A stretch of 52,212 nt of DNA, from contig JAJYVV010000003.1 in assembly GCA_021791815.1 (NCBI GenBank), forward strand, positions 1 through 52,212. Direction: 5' to 3'. The stretch comes from Bacillota bacterium. Lineage in GTDB: Bacteria; Bacillota; Sulfobacillia; RBS10-35; JAJYVN01. This document shows positions 25,581 to 32,580 of this stretch, one piece after another. The notes under the pieces are model-generated. The model was not told the origin of the DNA. It made no database searches and was given only the letters and a program-made list of their open reading frames with translations. The number at the start of each line of letters is the position of its first letter. Within the stretch, counting starts at the first letter, position 1. A program made the translations under genes and the position numbers.

Positions 25581-26714
25581 ATGGCCGAGGCCCGAGCCCT
25601 GCGCGTCGCCGTCGTCGGCTGCGGCAAGATCGCCGCGGCGCACGCCGGCGCCTACGTCCGCGACGGCCGCGCCCGGCTGGCGGCCGCGGTCGACCCCGCG
25701 GCGGAAGCGGCGGCGGACTTCGCGCGCCGCTTCGGCGTGCCGCGCACCTACCCCGACCACCGCGCGATGCTCGATGCGGAGCGCCCGGACGTGGTGTCCG
25801 TCTGCACATGGCCGCCCGACCACCCGGCTCCGGTCGTGGACGCGGCGGCGGCCGGCGCACGCGGGATTCTCTGCGAGAAGCCCCTGGCCGTGACCCTGCC
25901 GGAGGCCGACCGGATGCTGGCGGCGGCGGAGCGCGCCGGGGCGGTCTTCATGGTCGGGCACCAGCGGCGCCTGGAGGCGAGGTACCGCCTGGCGCGCGAC
26001 CTGATCGCCTCGGGCGCCCTGGGTGAGGTGGTGGACGTCCACGGCACCTGCGGGGGCGACCTCCTCACCGACGGCACGCACCTGTTCGACCTGGCCCGGT
26101 TCCTCCTCGGGGACCCCCCGGCCGCCCATGTCTTCGCCGGCATCGACGTCACCCTGCCGGAGCGGATGGCGCCGACGGGCTTCGGCACCCTCCACTACAA
26201 CGCGACGCACCGCCGGTACGGGCACCGCATCGAGGGGGGCGCCGCGGGCCACGTGCAGTTCGCGCCGCCGGACGGCGCGCGGGCGGGTCCGCGCTTCCGC
26301 TTCGAGACGGGCAGCATGGCCCGCCCCTTCGGCTACCAGCACTTCCGGGTGGAGGGCACGCAGGGGCGGCTCGCGGTGAGCGGGGACCCGGCGGACGGCG
26401 AGCGGGCCTGGCTACGGGTCCAGCGTCGCGGCGGCGGTCCCGGAGGGGCGTGGGAGGACGTGCCCCTGCCGCCCTGCGACCCCCTCGCGGCCGAGGTGGG
26501 GGCCCTGATCGACTCCGTGCTCGCCGGCGCCCCCACGCCCGATGCGGCGCTGCTCGCGGCGGGCTCGGCGCGCGCCGACCTCGAACTGGTCCTCGCCGCC
26601 CTCGACTCCGCCGTGCGGCGCCGGCTCATCGGGCTGCCCGCCTCCCTGACCGACCACCCGCTCGAGCGGTTGGATGCCGGCGAGACCCGCAGTCAAGGGG
26701 GGACCGCCCCGTGA
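25581..26714 (+). CDS. Gfo/Idh/MocA family oxidoreductase
   Basis: First gene of a four-gene operon, 377 residues. ATG 25581 lies 6 bases after a GGGGG tract; ATG 25575 is an alternative. The Rossmann motif is VAVVGCGKIAAAHAGAY, the lysine motif is CEKPLAVTL, and GHQRRLEARYRLARDL and DGTHLFDLARFLLGD follow, closely matching the divergent neighbour. The C-terminal domain contains GYQHFRVEGTQGRLAVSG. The end overlaps the next start by 4 bases (GTGA), implying coupled translation with the TIM-barrel isomerase. Probable role: oxidation or reduction of a sugar, inositol or related polyol. Confidence 0.92.
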   Translation: MAEARALRVAVVGCGKIAAAHAGAYVRDGRARLAAAVDPAAEAAADFARRFGVPRTYPDHRAMLDAERPDVVSVCTWPPDHPAPVVDAAAAGARGILCEKPLAVTLPEADRMLAAAERAGAVFMVGHQRRLEARYRLARDLIASGALGEVVDVHGTCGGDLLTDGTHLFDLARFLLGDPPAAHVFAGIDVTLPERMAPTGFGTLHYNATHRRYGHRIEGGAAGHVQFAPPDGARAGPRFRFETGSMARPFGYQHFRVEGTQGRLAVSGDPADGERAWLRVQRRGGGPGGAWEDVPLPPCDPLAAEVGALIDSVLAGAPTPDAALLAAGSARADLELVLAALDSAVRRRLIGLPASLTDHPLERLDAGETRSQGGTAP

Positions 26715-27526
26715 ACCTCGGCGTCGTGCAGCACTCGCTCGCCTGCGGGGAGGATCCCCTCCTTGCCCTCGACCGCGCGCACGAACTGGGCGTGCAGGTC
26801 GTGAGCATCTCTGCCGCCCCGCTGCTGCGGGATCCGGCGCTCCTGTCCCACGTCGCCGACCGGGCCGCCGCCTACGGCATCGGCGTGGAGACCGGATGGG
26901 GCGACCGGTTCCTCGACAACGGCGCCGGCCAGCCGGTCGAGCCCTTCCGCGCCTTCGTGCGCGGCCTCTGCCGGCCGCTGGGCGTCCGCGTCGTCGGCAC
27001 CGCCGGCGGGAGCGACCGCTGGGACCGCCGGATGCCCCTGGCGGAGCAGTTGGCGCGCCTGACGGCCGCGCTGCGCCCGCTCGCCGCCGTGGCGGCCGAG
27101 GAGGGCGTGGTCCTGGCCCTCGAGAACCACGCCGACTATCGCGGACCCGAGGTCGCGGCCGTCGTGGCCGCGGTCGGCTCGCCCGGCCTCGGCGTCCGAT
27201 TCGACACCGCAAACCCATACGCGGTCATCGAGGAGCCCCTCGCCGCCGCCGAGGCGCTGGCGCCCCTGACGGTCGCGACGCACATCAAGGATCTGAGGGT
27301 GCGCCCCAAGCAGCAGGGGCTCCTGGCCCTCGTGGGTTGCGCGCTGGGGGAGGGCGACGTCGACCTCGGGGCCATCGTGCCCATGCTCGCCGCGCGCGCC
27401 CCCGACCCGGCGCGCCTGACCCTCACGGTGGAGGTCGAGCCGCCGCCGGGCACGGACGTCTGGGCGGCGGCCCGCCGCAGCGTGGCGTGGATGCGCGAGG
27501 CGTTCGCGGACCTGCTGGGGCGGTGA
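26711..27526 (+). CDS. Sugar phosphate isomerase/epimerase-like TIM-barrel protein
   Basis: Xylose-isomerase-like TIM barrel, 271 residues, starting at GTG 26711 within the previous stop. Barrel-strand motifs include NLGVVQHSLACGEDPL, VVLALENHADY (a typical metal/substrate glutamate and histidine), GVRFDTANPYAV (metal Asp), ATHIKDLRVR and LTLTVEVEPP. These are the usual metal-binding positions (Glu, Asp, His, Glu) of the IolE/IolI-type family. Flanked by Gfo/Idh/MocA genes, it most likely epimerises, isomerises or dehydrates the keto intermediate they produce (inference). The next gene starts 56 bases downstream. Confidence 0.88.
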   Translation: MNLGVVQHSLACGEDPLLALDRAHELGVQVVSISAAPLLRDPALLSHVADRAAAYGIGVETGWGDRFLDNGAGQPVEPFRAFVRGLCRPLGVRVVGTAGGSDRWDRRMPLAEQLARLTAALRPLAAVAAEEGVVLALENHADYRGPEVAAVVAAVGSPGLGVRFDTANPYAVIEEPLAAAEALAPLTVATHIKDLRVRPKQQGLLALVGCALGEGDVDLGAIVPMLAARAPDPARLTLTVEVEPPPGTDVWAAARRSVAWMREAFADLLGR

Positions 27527-27582
27527 CGGGCGCGCCCAGCGGTGGAAGCGGGGCCCGGGCGGAGACCGGAGGAGGTGTCCCC

Positions 27583-28593
27583 TTGCCGGCGGCCCCCATG
27601 CGCGTCGCCCTCGTCGGCCTCGACAGCTTCTACTTCGCGCAGACCCTGGCGGCCCGTCTCCGTTCGATGCCCGAGGTGGTGCCCGCCGGCTGCTGCACGG
27701 CCGGCGCGTCCGACGCGGACATCGCGGCGAACTGCGGGGAGACGCCCGAGGCGTTCGCCTCCCGACACGGGCTGGCCCTCCACCGCGACCTCGACGCCCT
27801 GCTCGCCGCGGAGAGTCCGCGCGCGGCCGTCGTCGCCACGCGCCCCTCGCGCGCGGGGCCCATCGCCGCGGCCCTGGCCGCGCGCGGCGTCCATGTGTAC
27901 CTCGTCAAGCCCGCGGTCCTCGAACCGGCCGACGCCGCCGCGCTCCGGGCGGCGGCCCTGGGGGCCGGGGCCTGCGTCGCCGCCGGCCTGACCGCCCGCC
28001 TGCAGCCTTGCGTCGCGGCCGCGGCCCGCCGCGTCCACGCCGGCGAGATCGGGAGACCCGTGGCCCTGCGCATCGCGCACCAGCACGGCCATCTCAGTTC
28101 GTGGGCGCCGGGGTGCTGGTACCGCGACCCGGCGGAGGGCGGCCCGGCCGTCTTCCTCGGCTGGTATGTCGTCGATCTCGCCCGGTGGCTGACCGGCTCT
28201 CCCCTGGAGGAGCTGCGCGGCGCCGCCGCGCGCCTGGTCGACCTCGGCTCCCCGTTCCCCGACTTCTACAAGGCCGTGGGCCGCACGGCCTCGGGAGCGC
28301 TGGTCGCGCTCGAGCTGCACTTCGGCGTGCGCTACCCGTGGCCGTCGTTCGAGATCGAGGTCATCGGCGAGACCGGTGCCGTCACGGCGAGCGACCAGGC
28401 GTGGGCGGGCCGCTTCTCGGCGGCGGGCGCCATGCATCCCCTGGCGCCGCCCGGGCCCGACCTGGAGACCGCCGAACTGCGCGATTGGCTGGCGGCCTGC
28501 GCCGAGCCCGGCCGGCGGCCGCTTTTCGGGGTGGACGACCTCGTGGCGACCGTCCGTGGCTGCCGGATGCTGCGTGAGGCGACGGGGGGATGA
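27583..28593 (+). CDS. Gfo/Idh/MocA-like oxidoreductase with altered EKP motif
   Basis: The 336-residue product starts at TTG 27583, supported by AGGAGG 7 bases upstream; ATG 27598 would be 22 bases away. The N-terminus reads MRVALVGLDSFYFAQTLAARL, a Rossmann-like strand without the usual GxGxxG. Where relatives have EKP, it reads VYLVKPAVLEPAD, so Lys is kept but Glu is Val. The C-terminal domain has HQHGHLSSWAPGCWYRD and LGWYVVDLARWL, the usual substrate-pocket positions. Cofactor binding may differ from the two operon paralogues. It overlaps the MOSC gene by 4 bases (ATGA). Confidence 0.85.
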   Translation: MPAAPMRVALVGLDSFYFAQTLAARLRSMPEVVPAGCCTAGASDADIAANCGETPEAFASRHGLALHRDLDALLAAESPRAAVVATRPSRAGPIAAALAARGVHVYLVKPAVLEPADAAALRAAALGAGACVAAGLTARLQPCVAAAARRVHAGEIGRPVALRIAHQHGHLSSWAPGCWYRDPAEGGPAVFLGWYVVDLARWLTGSPLEELRGAAARLVDLGSPFPDFYKAVGRTASGALVALELHFGVRYPWPSFEIEVIGETGAVTASDQAWAGRFSAAGAMHPLAPPGPDLETAELRDWLAACAEPGRRPLFGVDDLVATVRGCRMLREATGG

Positions 28594-29144
28594 GTGGGGT
28601 GTCGGCCGCGGCGGTCCAGTCCGTCCAGGTCAATCCGGCCCATACCATGGCCAAACGGCCGGTTCAGGCGATCGAGCTCGTCGAAGGCCTCGGCGTGCTG
28701 GGCGATGCGCATTACGGTGCCACGGTCCAGCACCGGTCGCGCGTCCGCCAGGACCCGGCCGGGCCCAACCTGCGCCAGGTGCATCTCATCCAGGGAGAAC
28801 TCCTCGACGAACTCGCCGGCCGCGGCTTCCGGCTGCGTCCGGGGCAGATGGGCGAGAACATCACCACGCGGGGAGTGGACCTCCTCGCGCTCCCGAAGCA
28901 CACCATCATGACCATCGGCCCGGAGGCCATGGTGCTCGTCACCGGATTGCGCAATCCGTGCACCCAGCTGGACGGCGTCCAAAACGGCCTCATGGCGGCG
29001 GTGCTGGAACGGAGCGCGGGCGGCGCACTGATCCGCAAGGCCGGGATCATGGCCATCGTCATCCAGTCCGGCCGCGTCCGGGCCGGAGACGCCATCCGCC
29101 TGCACGCGCCGCCGGAGCCCCGCCGCCCCCTGGACAAGGTTTGA
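28590..29144 (+). CDS. MOSC domain protein
   Basis: MOSC domains bind or transfer sulfur, or act on molybdenum-cofactor-dependent substrates, through a conserved cysteine. The 184-residue product starts at ATG 28590, overlapping the previous stop by 4 bases. It contains IQGELLDEL, GQMGENITTRGVDLL and the cysteine motif GLRNPCTQL (Cys124), followed by RKAGIMAIVIQSGRVRAGDAI, a complete single MOSC domain. Its place as the last gene of a sugar-oxidoreductase operon is unusual, and no molybdoenzyme is nearby. A strong hairpin follows the stop. Confidence 0.9.
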   Translation: MSGVSAAAVQSVQVNPAHTMAKRPVQAIELVEGLGVLGDAHYGATVQHRSRVRQDPAGPNLRQVHLIQGELLDELAGRGFRLRPGQMGENITTRGVDLLALPKHTIMTIGPEAMVLVTGLRNPCTQLDGVQNGLMAAVLERSAGGALIRKAGIMAIVIQSGRVRAGDAIRLHAPPEPRRPLDKV

Positions 29145-29145
29145 G

Positions 29146-29190
29146 CGCCCAGGCGGGGCGGCGGTGCCGCCCACCCTCCCCGCCTGGGCG
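29146..29190. terminator. Bidirectional terminator hairpin
   Basis: CGCCCAGGCGGGG and CCCCGCCTGGGCG form a perfect 13-bp stem between convergent stops, and the loop contains a nested GGCGG/CCGCC stem. Its position between the MOSC and serine hydrolase genes supports termination on both strands. Confidence 0.7.
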
Positions 29191-29191
29191 T

Positions 29192-30592
29192 TCACGCGCC
29201 GCGCAGGCGGTGACCGTTCGCATGCTCCCCGACGTTGCCCCGGTACTCCACGTCCACCCCCGCGCCGTCCGCGCGGATGCGCAGCGTCCGGCCGAACGGC
29301 GTGCGCACCCAGTACCAGTCGAGGCGCAGCGTGCCGTCCGGCTCCCAGGCGGCGTGCCCCGCGCACGGCTCCGCCCCCGGGTCGCCCTGCTCCCATCGCC
29401 CCCAGCCGCAGGCAATCCGCCGCTCGGCGCCGCCTTCGACCATGCGCACCCCGCACGAGGGACCGCCGAAGTCCAGCGTCAGGGTCTCCAGTCGGGCGGC
29501 GTTCGGCTCGAAGGTCCAGGTCCCGCCCGCGGCAAACGCGGCGCCCGGTGCGTCGCCACCCGCCGGCGCGAGCGACAGGGCACCCAGCCGCCCGGCCAGA
29601 GCCGCATCGTCCGCCGCGGAGCCTGCTCCGGCCCCGAGCGCCGGGAGCACGTGTTCCCATACGCAGTCGAGCACACCCTGGAGGTTGCCGGTCCCGCCCG
29701 TCATGGCCAGCACCGCGTCCTGCTCGGGCAGGACGACGCAGTACTGGCCCCAGGCGCCGTCGCCGCGATAGGCGCCGTGCCGGCAGCGCCAGAACTGGTA
29801 GCCGTAGCCCTGGGCCCAATCGGGATTCGGCCCGCCGCCGTTGTGGATCTGAACCGACGTCGCCTCGCGGATCCAGTCCCGGGGGACCAGTTGCCGGTCG
29901 CCCCAGCGTCCTTCCTGCAGGAGGAGCTGGCCGAAGCACGCGATGTCCTCGGTGCGCAGCGACAGGCCCCACCCGCCGGTGTGGATGCCCTCCGGAGAGG
30001 ATTCCCACGTCGCGCCCCGGATGCCCAGGGGCTCGAGGAGCCGCGGGGCGAGGTAGTCGAGCAGTGTCCGGCCCGTGACACGCTGCACGATCGCGGAGAG
30101 CATGTAGGTCGCGGCGCTGTTGTAGACGAACTTCGACCCCGGCTCATGCTCGACGTCCAGGCTGAGGAACCGGCGGACCCATGCCGTGTTGCCTCCCTCC
30201 CGCACGCGCGGCGTCGCGTCCTGGTCGTGGCCGGTGCCCATCGACAGCAGGTGGCGCACGCGCATGGCCGCGAGGTTGGGTCCGATCCGCGGCGGCAGGT
30301 CGTCGGGGAAGAAGGAGACGACCGCGTCGTCCGGGGACAGGCGGCCTTCGTGAACCGCGAGGCCCACCGCCGTCGACGTGAAGCTCTTGCTGAGCGAGTA
30401 CAGGGCGTGCGGCGTCTCCGCGGCGTACGGCCGCCACCAGCCCTCCGCCACGACCCGGCCGTGGCGCAGCAGCATCAGGCTGTGCATCTGCAGGTTCCGC
30501 GCCGCCAGCGCGTCCAGGAGCGCGGCGATGCGTCCCGCCGCCACGCCCTCGGACGCGGGGGCGCTGCGGGGCAGGCGCCGGGCCGTCTCCAC
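29192..30592 (-). CDS. Beta-lactamase-fold serine hydrolase (class C/esterase type)
   Basis: Predicted serine hydrolase of the class C beta-lactamase/D-aminopeptidase/esterase superfamily, 466 residues. It starts at GTG 30592 with GGGAGGG 7 bases upstream. The SxxK motif is in YSLSKSFTS (Ser66, Lys69), and the second motif is VYNSAATYMLS. The region IHTGGWGLSLRTEDIACFGQLLLQEGRW is typical of the esterase branch. A beta-rich C-terminal domain of about 110 residues follows. There is no signal peptide, so it is likely cytoplasmic. The 3D-domain gene lies upstream on the same strand, separated by 117 bases containing a hairpin. The substrate is unknown. Confidence 0.9.
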   Translation of the reverse strand: METARRLPRSAPASEGVAAGRIAALLDALAARNLQMHSLMLLRHGRVVAEGWWRPYAAETPHALYSLSKSFTSTAVGLAVHEGRLSPDDAVVSFFPDDLPPRIGPNLAAMRVRHLLSMGTGHDQDATPRVREGGNTAWVRRFLSLDVEHEPGSKFVYNSAATYMLSAIVQRVTGRTLLDYLAPRLLEPLGIRGATWESSPEGIHTGGWGLSLRTEDIACFGQLLLQEGRWGDRQLVPRDWIREATSVQIHNGGGPNPDWAQGYGYQFWRCRHGAYRGDGAWGQYCVVLPEQDAVLAMTGGTGNLQGVLDCVWEHVLPALGAGAGSAADDAALAGRLGALSLAPAGGDAPGAAFAAGGTWTFEPNAARLETLTLDFGGPSCGVRMVEGGAERRIACGWGRWEQGDPGAEPCAGHAAWEPDGTLRLDWYWVRTPFGRTLRIRADGAGVDVEYRGNVGEHANGHRLRGA

Positions 30593-30606
30593 GAGCGGTC
30601 CCTCCC

Positions 30607-30642
30607 GCGCCGGTCCGGGGCAGGCGCCCCGGGGCCCGGCGC
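30607..30642 (-). terminator. Hairpin between the 3D-domain gene and the hydrolase gene
   Basis: GCGCCGG and CCGGCGC enclose a nested GGGGC/GCCCC pair. It could attenuate read-through from the riboswitch-controlled gene into the hydrolase gene. It lacks a T-run. Confidence 0.35.
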
Positions 30643-30709
30643 GGGCGCCTACGGCGCGCGGCGGCGCCCCACCTGCCGCATTCCGGCCGGGGGACGCCGC
30701 CGCCCTTCG

Positions 30710-31219
30710 TCAGTTCAGGATGTACGCGGTGACCCGCTGCACGCCGAAGTTGGAGACCTGGCGCGGGTTTCCGTCGATGAACATGTCGATCCGGTTGCCC
30801 TGGATCGCGCCGCCCTCGTCGCGGGCCCAGGCGTACTCGCCGCCCGCCGGAAGCGAAGGGGACCGGTAGCCCTGCACATACAGGTGCGTACCCAGCGGAA
30901 TGACGCCCGGGTCGACCGCCACGTCGCCCGGCACCAGCGGCTTGCCGAAGAAGTCGACCGCCGGGTAGGGGTAGTTGTCGGCGAGGCTCGGGCCGTACGC
31001 CGTCGCCGTCAGGTGCACCACCCCGGTGATCGCGTGGCCGCCGATGGTGGCGCCGACCCCGAGGCCCGCCGGGACCTGCCCGGCGGACGTTCCGGCCAGC
31101 TTGGCCCAGGAAGCGGGCGCCGTCCCTCCGCTCGCCGCAAGGGCCGGCGCCGAGGCCGTCAGGGCCAGCACGACGCCGGCCGTTCCGGCCAGCGCCGCGA
31201 GTCTCCGACGCAGAGACAT
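30710..31219 (-). CDS. Secreted 3D-domain cell-wall protein
   Basis: The 169-residue product starts at ATG 31219. It has an N-terminal signal peptide (basic SLRRRL, hydrophobic ALAGTAGVVLALTASAPALA, cleavage after ALA) and a C-terminal 3D domain named for three aspartates. These are seen in AVDPGVIPLGTHLYV, ARDEGGAIQGNRID and the final IDMFI segment. 3D domains occur in MltA-type lytic transglycosylases and in Rpf/YocH/Sps-type wall hydrolases of Gram-positive bacteria. No separate LysM or G5 domain is present. The gene lies directly behind a c-di-AMP riboswitch, a well-known regulatory pairing for wall hydrolases. Confidence 0.92.
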   Translation of the reverse strand: MSLRRRLAALAGTAGVVLALTASAPALAASGGTAPASWAKLAGTSAGQVPAGLGVGATIGGHAITGVVHLTATAYGPSLADNYPYPAVDFFGKPLVPGDVAVDPGVIPLGTHLYVQGYRSPSLPAGGEYAWARDEGGAIQGNRIDMFIDGNPRQVSNFGVQRVTAYILN

Positions 31220-31234
31220 CTTGCACGCACCCCC

Positions 31235-31412
31235 TGCACGCCTGCGGGGTTAGCTCACGGTTCGCGTCCGGCGCTTGCCCCTTCCGGCCCGCCGGCGCGC
31301 CGCGGGTTGGGAGGAAAGAGTGTCCCCTTCCCCGGCAGGTCCGCGCGACCTCCGGGGATTCACCCTGCGGTGTTCCCCCGCGCCCTGGCTGTTCCAGGGC
31401 TTCGGCGATGTG
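31235..31412 (-). ncRNA. Cyclic-di-AMP (ydaO/yuaA) riboswitch
   Basis: On the minus strand the leader of the 3D-domain gene contains the ydaO hallmarks in order: CGGGGGAACACC, GGGTGAATCC, a CTTTCCTCCCAACCC block, and GAACCGTGAGCTAACC followed by CGCAGGCG. The ends ATCGCC and GGCG can pair as P1. In known cases c-di-AMP binding turns expression off. Only about 15 bases separate the aptamer from the ATG, and these contain the ribosome site AGGGGGTG. Translational control therefore looks more likely than a terminator (inference). Boundaries are approximate. Confidence 0.9.
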
Positions 31413-31695
31413 CCCGCCACGCTAACACCGGCAAGGTGCGATGGTCAGGCGGCCGCGCAGGCCGCCTCCGGGCGGCGCGCCGGCCATTCGCGCCGCATCC
31501 GCCGTAGGGCGTCCCGCGCTCCGGCGCTGCGCCGCGCATCCACGTGCCGGCCGGCCTGCCGGAAACCGCCTTGGCTGGAGGTCCGCGCCGGCGGCGGCGC
31601 GGCGGTTGCGCGACATGCGGCCGGCCGGGGGCCCGGCGCGCCCGCCGGGCCCCCGGCGCCGCCCGACCCTGGCTGGAGTGGAAGATCTTTTCCCG

Positions 31696-32163
31696 TCAGA
31701 CGGGGCCGGCGCCGTCCCGCGGAGCGGCATGGCCCGCGGCCGACCACCAGTCCGGAAGGTGGATGCCACTGCGCTGGAAATCGCGGGTGTTCCGCGTGAA
31801 GACGCGTCGCGGGCCGCGCACCGCCGCCGCGGCGGCGAGGTAGGCGTCCACGAAGTCCGCGCCCCCGTCCGCGTGAATGGCGAGGGCTTCGACGACCACG
31901 TCCCACTCGGGGCAGACGATCCCCGGCAGCGACAGGAACGATTGGAGCGTGGCGGCCACCTCGGCCGGCCGATGCCCAAACGCCTTGGACTCCAAGACCC
32001 AGACGCATTCCGCCACCACGAGGGCGGGCACGACGAGGAGCATGTGCTCCCCGGCGCGCTCCACCAGCGCGCGTGCCCCCGCCGCCAACTCCGCGGGAAC
32101 GCCCGCAATGAAGTACACGACGACGTTGGTGTCGAGCAGTCCATGCTCGTGCGCTTCATGCAC
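31696..32163 (-). CDS. PIN-domain toxin (VapC-like ribonuclease)
   Basis: Predicted metal-dependent RNase toxin of a type II module, 155 residues. GTG 32163 overlaps the end of the antitoxin gene by 8 bases. The PIN acidic residues are present: Asp11 in LLDTNVVVYF, Glu52 in VVAECVWV, and Asp103/Asp106 in GADFVDAYLA. TRNTRDF (Asn125, Asp128) follows. The C-terminus is slightly extended. It is co-translated with the AbrB-type antitoxin, which should neutralise it. Downstream, 31413-31695 shows nothing I recognise between this gene and the riboswitch. Confidence 0.9.
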   Translation of the reverse strand: MHEAHEHGLLDTNVVVYFIAGVPAELAAGARALVERAGEHMLLVVPALVVAECVWVLESKAFGHRPAEVAATLQSFLSLPGIVCPEWDVVVEALAIHADGGADFVDAYLAAAAAVRGPRRVFTRNTRDFQRSGIHLPDWWSAAGHAAPRDGAGPV

Positions 32164-32434
32164 GGGATGGGTCCTCGTCCGCTCGATCCCGCGCGGCGAG
32201 CGCCGTGCGGGCCTCTTCATACTCGCGGCGGGCCGCGGCGAGCGACCAGCCGGGATCTCGCGGAGGCAGCGACCCGAAGAGGTCGCCTGCGGCCGCCACG
32301 CGCAAGGCCGTGAGGGTCGCCTGCCCGGGCCCCGTGACGCGGACGACGACGGTCCCGCCCTCCGTGAGGCCGATCGCGTCGCGCACCTCCTTCGGGATCG
32401 TGATCTGACCGTTCCGCAACACTTTGGCGGTCAT
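32156..32434 (-). CDS. AbrB/SpoVT-type antitoxin
   Basis: The 92-residue product starts at ATG 32434; the track start at 32545 is upstream of the likely promoter. It has an N-terminal swapped-hairpin AbrB DNA-binding domain (AKVLRNGQITIPKEVRDAIGL, VVVRV) and a C-terminal tail (DPGWSLAAARREYEEARTAL) that should wrap the PIN toxin. An 8-8-8 inverted repeat sits 15 bases upstream of the start and is the likely autoregulatory operator. The end overlaps the toxin start. Confidence 0.9.
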   Translation of the reverse strand: MTAKVLRNGQITIPKEVRDAIGLTEGGTVVVRVTGPGQATLTALRVAAAGDLFGSLPPRDPGWSLAAARREYEEARTALAARDRADEDPSRA

Positions 32435-32448
32435 GGGCTGTAGTTCCC

Positions 32449-32472
32449 CCCTCCGGTAGCATATCCGGAGGG
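32449..32472. promoter_or_regulatory. Toxin-antitoxin operator: perfect 8-8-8 inverted repeat
   Basis: CCCTCCGG and CCGGAGGG flank the A/T-rich spacer TAGCATAT, which on the minus strand contains TATGCT, a plausible -10 element. It lies just upstream of the antitoxin start, so binding by the AbrB-type protein would block the promoter. Confidence 0.65.
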
Positions 32473-32580
32473 TCAGATTGGGGCCAGGGTCCTCGTCCCG
32501 CGGCGCGCGTGCCGCCGCGCGTGATCCCCGGAACCGCGATGCCATCCGCGGCGTCCATCCCGGCGGCGGAGGTGGTCGGG

